From assembly GCF_028765345.1 (NCBI RefSeq), contig NZ_JARAJZ010000020.1, positions 1 to 54,202 on the forward strand: a DNA stretch of 54,202 nucleotides, in the 5' to 3' direction. Shown here piece after piece: positions 1 to 7,496 of the stretch. The translations under genes and the position numbers were made by a program. The notes below the pieces were generated by a model. That model ran no database searches. It worked only from the letters and a program-made list of their open reading frames with translations, and was not told the origin of the DNA. The DNA comes from Sporolactobacillus sp. CQH2019. GTDB taxonomy: Bacteria > Bacillota > Bacilli > Bacillales > Sporolactobacillaceae. The first letter of the stretch is position 1. Every line of letters begins with the position of its first letter.

Positions 1-38
1 GGGGCTGTCCCCCCGTGAGAGTAGGTCGCTGCCAGGCA
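1..38 (+). rRNA. rrf: 5S ribosomal RNA, 3' end only
   Basis: The first 38 bases match the conserved 3' part of a Firmicutes 5S rRNA: the G-rich/C-rich arm around GGGGCTGTCCCCC, then GTGAGAGTAGG and the closing GCCAGGC. The gene begins upstream of the window. It is followed directly by two terminator-like hairpins, as expected at the end of an rrn operon. The exact 3' end is inferred from the family consensus. Confidence 0.93.
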
Positions 39-57
39 ATATGGAACAAGCAGAAAG

Positions 58-98
58 AGAGAGGCACTTCTCGGTTAGTGAGAAGCACCTCTCTTTTT
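58..98 (+). terminator. Intrinsic terminator of the upstream rrn operon
   Basis: Bases 58-72 pair with 80-94 in a stem of about 13 base pairs with a two-base internal mismatch and a 7-base loop. The stem is followed by TTTTT. It lies 20 bases after the 5S end. Confidence 0.85.
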
Positions 99-118
99 GT
101 TAGCGTACAAAGCATTGA

Positions 119-165
119 GTGCTGCGGACGGCGATAAAGAAGGCGTCCTCCGCAGCACGTTTTTC
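119..165 (+). terminator. Second, tandem terminator-like hairpin
   Basis: GTGCTGCGG-ACG at 119-130 pairs with CGT and CCGCAGCAC at 144-158, leaving a three-base bulge. GTTTTTC follows. It probably backs up the first rrn terminator. Its core, TGCTGCGGACGG, 13 bases, GTCCTCCG, recurs at 2012-2044. Confidence 0.65.
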
Positions 166-692
166 TATCTGCGGTTTTGCGCTGTGAATGCACATTGCGC
201 GCAGCTGCGGCCGCGAAAGAAACGTAACTGGGAAACGAAAGAAAAACGCATGAGGCGTGAGCGTGAAAGCTTCCTTGATAATGTCTGCTTGACTGGTCTT
301 GACACCGGTACTGCTTGCTTCACTCGAAGAGAATTCAGCAGAACAGCAAACCGCGCGCGTTGAATGACCATCCTGGCGGCGGGGAGTAGCCGGCGGCGGA
401 AGCCGAAGACGTCACACATTTTGTTTTCTCGAAGAACGGGGGGACGTTCATTTGCCGGATGCTCCCTGTAAAGCGATGTTCAGGACCGCCGGAATTGATC
501 CTGAACAATAACAGGACTAAGATCATCGCAAATCGCAAAAATCAACATGCGGCTGGCTAATCCGGTCCCGTTTTTTATAAATAATAACTGGTTCATAGTT
601 TTATAATGATATGATAAACTGTTTATAATTCGTATTGCCTCGATAAAAATAAAGGAATAATGTCCAGGAAATAGGATGGGGGCCCGTCCGGA
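166..692. other. Intergenic region with no supported gene
   Basis: Open frames on both strands here have no recognisable domain, no good ribosome binding site, and compositions that look like chance frames. The last 100 bases, from about 590, are AT-rich with several TATAAT-like strings (for example near 600 and 630). They probably contain the promoter of the MORN-type gene at 693, but I cannot single out one -35/-10 pair. Confidence 0.5.
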
Positions 693-977
693 TTGAAAAA
701 TGAAAACTGTGACAAAGTTCGTGCAAATCGTGTTAAGGGAAAGAAACAGGAGGTCGTGAACGGGTACACCATCAAGTACCATGCGAACGGCAAGGCCATA
801 TGGTCCAAGGGAAAGATTGTTGACGGAAAAGCCGACGGTTATTGGGAATGGTACCGGATGGATGGGACGGTAAAACGATCGGGACATTTTGATATGGATC
901 AGCCCGTCGGCGAATGGATCACATACGACAGAGAAGGCAAAAAATACAAGGTGACGAACCGGGGGAAGAACAAATAG
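693..977 (+). CDS. MORN-repeat, YwqK-like small protein
   Basis: This is a 94-residue protein. From about residue 25 to 85 it carries two to three MORN/YwqK-type repeats, seen as the series YHANGK, WEWYRMDGTVKRSG and WITYDREGK. Each has the aromatic-x-x-(N/D)G-(K/T) turn typical of the family. Related proteins are often annotated as YwqK-family antitoxins because some sit next to polymorphic toxins. No toxin partner is visible here, so the role is unknown. There is no signal peptide or membrane segment. The start is TTG at 693 behind a G-rich stretch; no in-frame ATG is nearby, and the start is the least certain part. A terminator follows 14 bases after the stop, so it is transcribed alone. 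Confidence 0.7.
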   Translation: MKNENCDKVRANRVKGKKQEVVNGYTIKYHANGKAIWSKGKIVDGKADGYWEWYRMDGTVKRSGHFDMDQPVGEWITYDREGKKYKVTNRGKNK

Positions 978-991
978 AATATCAATTAAGG

Positions 992-1016
992 AAGATCGTT
1001 TCGGCGATCTTTTTTT
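992..1016 (+). terminator. Intrinsic terminator after the MORN-type gene
   Basis: A perfect 7-base-pair stem, AAGATCG at 992-998 with CGATCTT at 1005-1011, has a 6-base loop and runs into a continuous T tract. Confidence 0.85.
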
Positions 1017-1204
1017 CCGCCTCTTTTAAGAAAGTGAGGCATTGTGGCGGTCGATTTTGGGCTGAGGGTCGGAATCGAGAGCGAAAAAACTCTATCCGAT
1101 GTCAGTCAAAGCCGCAAAATATCAGGCAGTGCTTATTACATCGACCAAAGCGGCAGGTCGGGGAGTTCCTTGCTGTCCGCTGCCTGAATGGCGATCCGCA
1201 ATTT
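1017..1204. other. Intergenic stretch without a gene
   Basis: No coding frame is supported. An 8-base inverted repeat, TCAGGCAG at 1122-1129 and CTGCCTGA at 1180-1187, spans about 50 bases. I see no T tract or known RNA family in it. Confidence 0.4.
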
Positions 1205-1284
1205 GCTGTCAAATAGCTGTCAAATATTGGTCAGGTACTTGACAATATAAGCTGCTGTTTCTATACTATAGTCAGGTACTTGAC
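1205..1284 (+). promoter_or_regulatory. MarR operator array over a sigma-A promoter
   Basis: Two identical near-palindromes GTCAGGTACTTGAC lie at 1230-1243 and 1271-1284, 41 bases apart. A sigma-A promoter, TTGACA 1239-1244 with a 17-base spacer and TATACT 1262-1267, starts inside the first. The second lies at the expected transcription start. Upstream, GCTGTCAAATA is repeated in tandem at 1205-1215 and 1216-1226, adding two half-sites in 11-base phase with the first palindrome. The arrangement predicts autorepression by the MarR-type protein encoded next. Confidence 0.8.
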
Positions 1285-1329
1285 AATAGTCTTTTCATGT
1301 TTCAGAACCAATAAAGGGAGGCAATTCGG

Positions 1330-1890
1330 ATGAATAGTACAAGGGAGGAAGCTGTAGAACAACTCATTCATTTGCAGATGCTGTTACACCGCTACCAAAT
1401 GAGAAATTTCAAGAACTTCGGCCCTTTTAACAACCCGCTCAGGGGACAGGGACGTATACTTTCCATCTTGAAGTTAAAGCCTGAAATCAGCCAGAAAGAT
1501 CTCTGCTACCTATTGGATATGAGTAAACAGTCTTTAGCGGAGCTCCTCGGGAAATTGGAGAGTAACGGATATATCGTACGTGAAACGTCCACGAAAGACC
1601 GCCGTATCTCCAATGTCAAACTGACCAAAGAAGGTGCTGAGGTCGCAGACAAAATGGATGATACAGTACCTGAAATGCAGGAACTGTTTGACTGCCTGAA
1701 CGATCAGGAAGTGAATAATCTCAGCGATTATCTTAGACGCATCACTAAAACCCTTGAAGAACAATTTGCAGATGACGGCGATGATTTACATAAGCGAATG
1801 ATGGAGCATTTCATGTATAAACGCTTAATGGAACATGCCCGTCATCATTTCGGAATGGGCGGTTTCCCGGGTTTCCACGGAGGAAGGTAA
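1330..1890 (+). CDS. MarR-family transcriptional repressor
   Basis: This is a 186-residue winged-helix regulator. Residues about 35-125 carry the MarR fold: LKPEISQKDLCYLLDMSKQS as helix-turn-helix, then the recognition helix, then the wing with the family signature STKDRRISNVKLTKEGAE. The N-terminal helices would form the dimer interface. The last 35 residues are rich in His, Met and Gly, ending GMGGFPGFHGGR, an extension seen in some MarR relatives that could bind metal or ligand. The ATG start has a strong AAAGGGAGG site 7 bases upstream. Its promoter is covered by two matching palindromes, so it very likely represses itself. MarR proteins often control neighbouring drug exporters; the ABC pair 640 bases downstream is the obvious candidate, but no copy of the palindrome lies before it. 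Confidence 0.9.
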   Translation: MNSTREEAVEQLIHLQMLLHRYQMRNFKNFGPFNNPLRGQGRILSILKLKPEISQKDLCYLLDMSKQSLAELLGKLESNGYIVRETSTKDRRISNVKLTKEGAEVADKMDDTVPEMQELFDCLNDQEVNNLSDYLRRITKTLEEQFADDGDDLHKRMMEHFMYKRLMEHARHHFGMGGFPGFHGGR

Positions 1891-2498
1891 GGTGTTAATC
1901 TGCCTGCGGAGCCGGGCATGAAAATGGTAGCGGGGAATGCGAGTAAAAGGATTCCATCTGCTAACCTGTAAAGTAAAACCGTGATGTTGTTAAATGTGCA
2001 CATTTCGGTTTTGCTGCGGACGGTGCATTTTGTGCTGTCCTCCGGTGCCCTGTAAAATTCAGGAGTTAAAAAATGGACTATTTTGCAGTCGAGGGGATAC
2101 TGTGCAACAGTCCAGATCGGATTCAGGAAGCTGAAACAGGTCAGCGAAAGTTGAAACGAAAATGAGCAGGTGCGCCGAAACGCAAAAAAGTTGCATCTAA
2201 ATCTTAAAAAGTTGCGACGGATCACTCAAAAGCCGCTCCGAAATTTGAATTGGAGCCGGTTGAGCCAGCATGACAAAAAGTCCGGCCGTTTCATATTTTG
2301 GCGGGCCTTTGCTTCATTCCTGTCGACTTTATGCACCGTGCGTATCCTCTTTTATATCGGTACTTTCGGTAAATATCTTTTTTGCAGATAAATGTCGATA
2401 CGATAATTTCATGTTCATAAATAGCAGAAAAAGTTATTTAATATTATAAAAAGGTTATCCTCTGTTTACAAAAGTCCCATAATGTTTAAATGAACGAA
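1891..2498. other. Intergenic region with a repeated hairpin motif
   Basis: No coding frame here has domain support or a convincing ribosome binding site. The motif TGCTGCGGACGG, 13 bases, GTCCTCCG at 2012-2044 repeats the core of the hairpin at 120-152. AAAAGTTGC occurs twice (2186-2194 and about 2206-2214). The stretch may be a decayed mobile or accessory segment. Near its end, TTATCC (2455-2460), 17 bases, CATAAT (2478-2483) is a weak promoter candidate for the ABC genes. Confidence 0.4.
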
Positions 2499-2543
2499 TT
2501 TCCGGTTGTTCAATCGAACGGAACATATTGTGGAGGCCGGAAA
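2499..2543 (+). promoter_or_regulatory. Hairpin in the leader of the ABC exporter operon
   Basis: TTTCCGG at 2499-2505 pairs with CCGGAAA at 2537-2543. The enclosed segment holds a small inner hairpin GTTC-AATC-GAAC (2508-2519) and the ribosome binding sequence GGAGG (2532-2536) of the micro-ORF at 2548. If transcribed, the fold would tend to limit access to that site. No T tract follows, so it is not a terminator. Confidence 0.45.
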
Positions 2544-2547
2544 AATC

Positions 2548-2628
2548 ATGGGTTTATTATCCAATATCGGGTCCGCTGCTGTCGAAAATGCATGTAGCCC
2601 GGGACTTTATATGTTTTTTGTTCAATGA
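2548..2628 (+). CDS. Putative leader peptide, 26 residues
   Basis: An ATG is preceded by GGAGG at 2532-2536, 11 bases upstream, better than the signal of most frames here. The frame encodes 26 residues: an N-terminal MGLLSNIGSAAVENACS, then a hydrophobic end PGLYMFFVQ. Its stop TGA (2626-2628) overlaps the ATG of a second micro-ORF at 2625. It contains one Cys and looks faintly like an AgrD-type peptide precursor, but lacks the acidic tail and no agrB is near. I favour a regulatory leader peptide for the exporter downstream, in the manner of BmrB ahead of BmrCD in B. subtilis. Translation is not proven. Confidence 0.4.
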   Translation: MGLLSNIGSAAVENACSPGLYMFFVQ

Positions 2629-2660
2629 GATTTATTTTGATTGGAGATGGAAGCATTTGA
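2625..2660 (+). CDS. Putative micro-ORF, 11 residues, coupling ORF
   Basis: The ATG at 2625-2627 overlaps the preceding stop as ATGA. The frame reads MRFILIGDGSI and ends in TGA at 2658-2660, which overlaps the likely TTG start of the ABC gene as TTGA (2657-2660). It has no ribosome binding site of its own, so translation would depend on ribosomes ending the 26-codon ORF. Its main interest is positional: it could pass ribosomes on to the exporter start. Confidence 0.3.
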   Translation: MRFILIGDGSI

Positions 2661-4384
2661 TTCGTCTGTCAAGATATCTGCGCCCCTACCTGTCCCCGGT
2701 AGTCTTTTCGATTATTTTTGTTTTCCTGCAGTCGCTGGCTAATCTGTTCTTGCCGACGCTGATGTCGGATATAGTCGATACAGGCATAGTCAAAGGAGAT
2801 ATGCCTTATATTTTTAAGACAGGCATTTTAATGCTTGTAGTGACCCTTGTAGCCGGGGGCTTCACGATTGTTTCCAATTATCTTGCGTCAAAGGCTGCAA
2901 CAGGTTTTGGGCGGGATCTGCGAAACGGGATGTTTTCCCATGTCGAGACCTTTTCCTTAAAAGAATTTGACCGGGTCGGCACGAGTTCTCTGATTACACG
3001 AACGACGAACGATATTGCACAGATCGAACAGGTCTATATAATGATGCTCAAAATGATGACGATGGCGCCGCTGATGTTCATCGGCGGGATCATTATGGCG
3101 GTCTATAAAGATGCAAAACTGTCGCTTGTTCTCGTTGTTGCATTGCCCGCTATATTGATCTCGGTTTTTTTCCTCGCGAAAAAGGGCATTCCGCTCTTCA
3201 AAGAAATACAGAAAAAAATGGATCGGCTGAATCTTGTGCTTCGTGAGGGACTAACGGGCATCCGCGTCATTCGTTCTTTCAACCGGACGCATTATGAAAT
3301 CGGCCGGTTTGACGCGGCCAATCGGGATATGACGCAGACAGCCGTTCGAGTGAATCAGATCATGGCTGCCGCCATGCCGCTGATGATGCTGATCATGAAT
3401 CTTTCGACGGTTGCCATCGTATGGTTCGGCGGACTGCGGATCAGCAGCGGAAATATGCAGGTCGGTGATCTGATGGCATTTATCCAGTATGCGATGCAGA
3501 TTATGTTCTCGATCCTGATGGGTGCGATGATGTTTATCATGATCCCGCGTGCTCAGGTTTCCGCCGGCAGAATTAACGAAGTTCTGGATATCCGTCCCGA
3601 TATCATTGATCCGGAAGAGAAAGAGCACCACCCGGGAAACGGTGCCGGCGTCATATTCGACGATGTCACCTACAGCTTTCCCGGTGCCGAGACACCGGCT
3701 CTTTCCCACATTTCCTTTAGCGCCCGTCCCGGTGAGATGACGGCGATTATCGGAGGGACAGGTTCCGGAAAATCGACGCTGCTGAATCTGATTCCAAGGT
3801 TTTATGATACCGCGGGCGGCCGCGTTCTTGTGAACGGGACGGACATTCGGGAGATGCCTCTTGAAGAACTGCGGGGGATGATCGGCTATGTTCCGCAGAA
3901 GGCGGTGCTGTTCACCGGAACGGTTGCGGATAACATCCGCTACGGCAACGACACGGCGACGGAAGAGGAAATCAGGGAAGCCGCCCGTATTGCGCAGGCG
4001 GACGAATTCATCCGCGAAATGGAAAACGGGTACGCCTCAGTGATCGCGCAAGGCGGGAAGAATGTGTCAGGCGGACAGAAACAGCGGCTGGCCATTGCCC
4101 GGGCCATGGTCAGAAAACCCGCCATTTATTTACTGGATGACTGTTCTTCGGCACTCGACTATCGGACTGACGCCAGGCTCCGTGCCGGATTGAGAAGAAC
4201 GATCGGATCGTCGACTCTGATCATTGTCGCCCAGCGGGTCAGCACTGTCATTCACGCCGACAAGATTATTGTTCTTGATGAAGGGAAAATCGCGGGTATC
4301 GGCACGCATGAAGAATTAATGGCTTCATGCCGGGTTTATCAGGAAATTGTCGCATCACAGCTGGAAAAGGAGGAGCTTGCATGA
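2657..4384 (+). CDS. ABC exporter half-transporter with degenerate ATP site
   Basis: This is a type IV (ABCB-like) multidrug exporter subunit of 575 residues. Six membrane helices lie in residues 1-310, followed by an ATPase domain. Walker A GGTGSGKST is at 366-374 and the signature NVSGGQKQ is intact. The residue after the Walker B Asp is Asp, not the catalytic Glu (LLDD, 494-495), and the switch His is Gln (VAQR, 526). These changes mark the degenerate partner of heterodimeric exporters such as BmrC, LmrC or TM287. I chose TTG at 2657, with GGAGATGG 7 bases upstream and SRYLRPYL near the N terminus as in relatives. The frame stays open upstream, so an earlier start is possible. The next gene overlaps by ATGA, so the two are co-translated. 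Confidence 0.9.
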   Translation: MIRLSRYLRPYLSPVVFSIIFVFLQSLANLFLPTLMSDIVDTGIVKGDMPYIFKTGILMLVVTLVAGGFTIVSNYLASKAATGFGRDLRNGMFSHVETFSLKEFDRVGTSSLITRTTNDIAQIEQVYIMMLKMMTMAPLMFIGGIIMAVYKDAKLSLVLVVALPAILISVFFLAKKGIPLFKEIQKKMDRLNLVLREGLTGIRVIRSFNRTHYEIGRFDAANRDMTQTAVRVNQIMAAAMPLMMLIMNLSTVAIVWFGGLRISSGNMQVGDLMAFIQYAMQIMFSILMGAMMFIMIPRAQVSAGRINEVLDIRPDIIDPEEKEHHPGNGAGVIFDDVTYSFPGAETPALSHISFSARPGEMTAIIGGTGSGKSTLLNLIPRFYDTAGGRVLVNGTDIREMPLEELRGMIGYVPQKAVLFTGTVADNIRYGNDTATEEEIREAARIAQADEFIREMENGYASVIAQGGKNVSGGQKQRLAIARAMVRKPAIYLLDDCSSALDYRTDARLRAGLRRTIGSSTLIIVAQRVSTVIHADKIIVLDEGKIAGIGTHEELMASCRVYQEIVASQLEKEELA

Positions 4385-6252
4385 GCAAAGAAGAGGACAG
4401 CCGGCGCGGCAGAAGCGGCGGCTGGGGCCGCGCGCACATGCGTGTGCCGGCGCAAAAAGCCAAAAATTTCAAGGGAACGTTCAAAAGGCTGATGACCTAT
4501 CTGAAACCTCATGTATGGACCCTGATCGTCGTGTTTGCGGCGGCGATTCTCAGTACAATTTTTTCGATCATTGCGCCTAAGCTGATGGGGGACGCGACGA
4601 CAAAACTTTTTCAGGGAATGATGTTGAAGTTGAAGGGCGTTCCCGATGCCCGGATTGATTTCGGCTATATCTGGAACATCGTTGTCGTTTTATTTGTTTT
4701 ATATGTGCTCAGTTCGCTGTTCACTTACGTGATGCAGTATTTGATGAGCGGTGTTTCGCAGAAAATGGTCTATGTGCTGCGAAAGCAAGTGAACGAAAAA
4801 CTGGCCAGGCTTCCGATCAGCTACTTTGATTCGCGTACTTATGGGGAAGTGCTCAGCCGGGCGGTGAATGATTCCGAGAATATCAGCAATACGCTCCAGC
4901 AGAGTCTGACGGCATCCATTACTTCAATTGTCACGCTGCTCGGCGTCGTGGTGATGATGCTGACGATCAGCCCTCTTCTGACACTCGTTCTGCTGCTGAC
5001 TCTTCCGCTCAGTTTTGTCGGTATTACCTTCATTACGCGCCGGTCGCAAGGTTATTTTAAACAGCAGCAGGAACAGATCGGCCATTTGAACGGCCATGTA
5101 GAGGAAATGTTTACCGGCCATCAGATTATTAAATCCTACAGCCGGGAACGGCAGTCCATTCAAAATTTTAAAAAAATAAACGGACGGCTCTATGATTCCG
5201 CGTGGAAGGCCCAATTCCTGTCCGGAATTATGATGCCGTTAATGATGTTTGTCGGCAATATAGGATTTGTCCTGATTTCGGTTGTCGGCGGTATTCTGGT
5301 TATCAAGCGTTCGATCGAAATCGGCGATATTCAGGCGTTCATTCAATATGCCCGCCAGTTCAGCCAGCCCCTGAACCAGATTGCCAATATCTCCAATATT
5401 ATTCAGTCGACGGTCGCATCGGCCGAGCGGATTTTTGAGATTCTGGATGAAAAAGAGGACGTTGCCGATCTTCCGAATGTGACGGTGCTTGAACATCCGC
5501 AAGGACATGTCCGCTTCGAAGATGTCGGTTTTCGCTATAAAGAAGACAGTCCCTTGATTGAACATATGAATATTGATGTCAAGGCCGGGCGGTCCGTCGC
5601 GATTGTCGGGCCGACCGGTGCCGGAAAAACGACGCTCGTCAATCTGCTGATGCGTTTTTATGAGTGCCGCTCAGGGAAAATATCCGTTGACGGCGTTGAT
5701 ATTACAAAACTGAAAAGGGAACAGCTCCACCACCTCTTCGGCATGGTTCTGCAGGATACATGGCTGTTCAAGGGTACCATTCGCGAGAATATTGCCTACG
5801 GGCGTCAGGATGCGACGAAAGAAGAGGTGATCCGGGCGGCCAGAGCCGCTCATGCGGATCATTTTATCCGCACGCTTCCGGACGGATACGACACGGTGCT
5901 GAATGAAGAGGGAACCAATATTTCCCAGGGTCAGAAACAGCTCCTGACAATTGCACGGGCTCTGCTGGCCGATCCGGTCATTCTGATTCTTGATGAAGCA
6001 ACAAGCAGTGTCGATACGCGTACAGAAGTGCATATTCAGAAAGCCATGCAGAAGCTGATGCAGAATCGGACGAGTTTTGTTATCGCTCACCGTCTTTCGA
6101 CGATTCAGGATGCGGATCTGATTCTTGTAATGAATCACGGTCAGGTGATCGAACAGGGCACACATCAATCCTTGCTGCAGGCGGGAGGGTTCTATTCGGA
6201 GCTCTATAACAGTCAGTTTGCGACGGAGGCCGAAGAAAAAGGAGCCGTCTGA
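4381..6252 (+). CDS. ABC exporter half-transporter, catalytic partner
   Basis: This 623-residue partner of the preceding ABC subunit has a basic N-terminal extension of about 35 residues. Six membrane helices and an ATPase domain follow. Walker A GPTGAGKTT starts at residue 410. Walker B ends LILDE with catalytic Glu 539, and the switch His is present (IAHR, 570). The signature is altered to NISQGQKQ, which completes the degenerate site formed with the first subunit, so one site of the dimer hydrolyses ATP and the other mainly binds it. The ATG at 4381 overlaps the previous stop and has GGAGG upstream. A terminator lies 29 bases after the stop. The substrate is unknown; lipophilic drugs or peptides are usual for the family. 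Confidence 0.92.
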   Translation: MSKEEDSRRGRSGGWGRAHMRVPAQKAKNFKGTFKRLMTYLKPHVWTLIVVFAAAILSTIFSIIAPKLMGDATTKLFQGMMLKLKGVPDARIDFGYIWNIVVVLFVLYVLSSLFTYVMQYLMSGVSQKMVYVLRKQVNEKLARLPISYFDSRTYGEVLSRAVNDSENISNTLQQSLTASITSIVTLLGVVVMMLTISPLLTLVLLLTLPLSFVGITFITRRSQGYFKQQQEQIGHLNGHVEEMFTGHQIIKSYSRERQSIQNFKKINGRLYDSAWKAQFLSGIMMPLMMFVGNIGFVLISVVGGILVIKRSIEIGDIQAFIQYARQFSQPLNQIANISNIIQSTVASAERIFEILDEKEDVADLPNVTVLEHPQGHVRFEDVGFRYKEDSPLIEHMNIDVKAGRSVAIVGPTGAGKTTLVNLLMRFYECRSGKISVDGVDITKLKREQLHHLFGMVLQDTWLFKGTIRENIAYGRQDATKEEVIRAARAAHADHFIRTLPDGYDTVLNEEGTNISQGQKQLLTIARALLADPVILILDEATSSVDTRTEVHIQKAMQKLMQNRTSFVIAHRLSTIQDADLILVMNHGQVIEQGTHQSLLQAGGFYSELYNSQFATEAEEKGAV

Positions 6253-6280
6253 ACCGTGTACAAGTCTATTAAAGAGAAAA

Positions 6281-6306
6281 AAAGTCGGGCCGATCGCCCG
6301 ATTTTT
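6281..6306 (+). terminator. Intrinsic terminator after the ABC pair
   Basis: TCGGGC (6285-6290) pairs with GCCCGA (6296-6301) around a 5-base loop. An A tract lies before the stem and TTTTT after it, so it could act in both directions. Confidence 0.88.
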
Positions 6307-6434
6307 ACTTATAGCGGTTTATAATGAAGACCTTATTTAAGCCGCTGCCCGCTAAACGTATTTACTCTCTGCCGAAGCAGTATTAAACTTTATAGTGTTG
6401 TCAGCAGACGAAAGATATGAAATGAGGAAAATCA

Positions 6435-7496
6435 ATGGTAAAAAAAATTGTATTCACCGGCGGAGGATCGGCAGGTCATGTGACGCCGAATCTGGCGCTT
6501 ATCGATAAATTAAAGGATGACTGGGAAATAGCCTATATCGGTTCAAAAAATGGGATTGAAAAAACCTTGGTTCAGAACCACGGAATAGACTATTATGCCA
6601 TTTCAAGCGGAAAACTGCGCCGTTATTTTGATATGAAAAATTTTAAAGATCCTTTTAAAGTGCTCGCCGGAGTGATGCAGTCTTTTTTTATCTTAAGAAA
6701 AATTAAGCCCGCTGTTATTTTTTCAAAGGGCGGCTTTGTCTCCGTTCCTGTTGTGATCGGCGCCTGGTTAAACCGAATTCCCGTCTATATTCACGAATCC
6801 GATATTACTCCGGGTCTTGCCAACCGGATTGCGGTCAATTTTGCGACCAAGCTGTTTGTCACTTTCGAAGAAGCCGCGGCTAATTTTCCGAAGGAGAAAG
6901 TCGTGTATAGCGGAGCACCGATCCGGGACGTTCTGCTGCAGGGAAATAAACAGAAGGGACTGCAATTTCTCGGCTTTCGGGACGACAAACCAGTGCTTTT
7001 AGTCATGGGAGGAAGCCTTGGCGCCAGAAAAATAAACGAAGCGATCCGGGCAGCACTTCCGAATTTACTTAAAACTTATCGGATCGTCCACCTGTGCGGG
7101 AAAGGGAATATTGACGCCGATTTAGAGAAAAGAAGCGGATACCGTCAGTTTGAATATGTCGATCAGGAACTGCCCGATATTCTGGCCGCGTCGTCATTGA
7201 TTGTTTCCCGTGCCGGTTCCAATGCGATATTTGAATTTCTTGCCTTGAAAAAACCGATGATTTTAATCCCGCTTCCGCTTCGATCAAGCAGGGGGGACCA
7301 GATATTGAATGCCAAGTCTTTCCGCGAGAAGGGATTCTGTGAGGTACTTGATGACGATACACTGACGGCCGATAAGCTGCTGGACACACTTGAGCGGGTC
7401 CGCCGCAACCGTTACGATTATATCGATCGAATGGCTGCGGCACGGAACGCGACCGACGGAATCAACAACATCCTGAACTGGCTGACAAAGTATTGA
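6435..7496 (+). CDS. murG2: MurG-type UDP-GlcNAc transferase (second MurG paralogue type)
   Basis: This 353-residue GT28-fold glycosyltransferase would transfer GlcNAc from UDP-GlcNAc to undecaprenyl-PP-MurNAc-pentapeptide to make lipid II. Visible features are the N-terminal loop [15 protein letters not shown] (about 8-22), the acceptor-side loop [15 protein letters not shown], and the second-domain loop [11 protein letters not shown]. The donor-site region reads [20 protein letters not shown] and then SRGDQILNA. The normal murG lies in the dcw cluster in Bacillales, so this is probably the additional paralogue found in several Bacillus species. The ATG has ATGAGGAAA upstream. The gene is isolated between the exporter terminator and gin. 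A role under stress or in sporulation is possible but not shown. Confidence 0.85.
   Translation: MVKKIVFTGGGSAGHVTPNLALIDKLKDDWEIAYIGSKNGIEKTLVQNHGIDYYAISSGKLRRYFDMKNFKDPFKVLAGVMQSFFILRKIKPAVIFSKGGFVSVPVVIGAWLNRIPVYIHESDITPGLANRIAVNFATKLFVTFEEAAANFPKEKVVYSGAPIRDVLLQGNKQKGLQFLGFRDDKPVLLVMGGSLGARKINEAIRAALPNLLKTYRIVHLCGKGNIDADLEKRSGYRQFEYVDQELPDILAASSLIVSRAGSNAIFEFLALKKPMILIPLPLRSSRGDQILNAKSFREKGFCEVLDDDTLTADKLLDTLERVRRNRYDYIDRMAAARNATDGINNILNWLTKY

Noticed and set aside
480-887. Minus-strand frame over the MORN gene
   Set aside because: It is antisense to a gene with a recognisable repeat pattern and has no domain of its own. All other genes run on the + strand.
1122-1187. TCAGGCAG/CTGCCTGA inverted repeat as an RNA element
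   Set aside because: The 50-base loop has no further pairing I can support, and the arms are short.
914-1216. 100-residue frame after the MORN gene
   Set aside because: It overlaps the MORN gene and runs through its terminator, and shows no domain.
2548-2628. AgrD-like cyclic peptide precursor
   Set aside because: The peptide has an N-terminal helix-like part and a single Cys, but lacks the acidic C-terminal half of AgrD, and no agrB, agrC or agrA is nearby. A leader peptide explains its position better.
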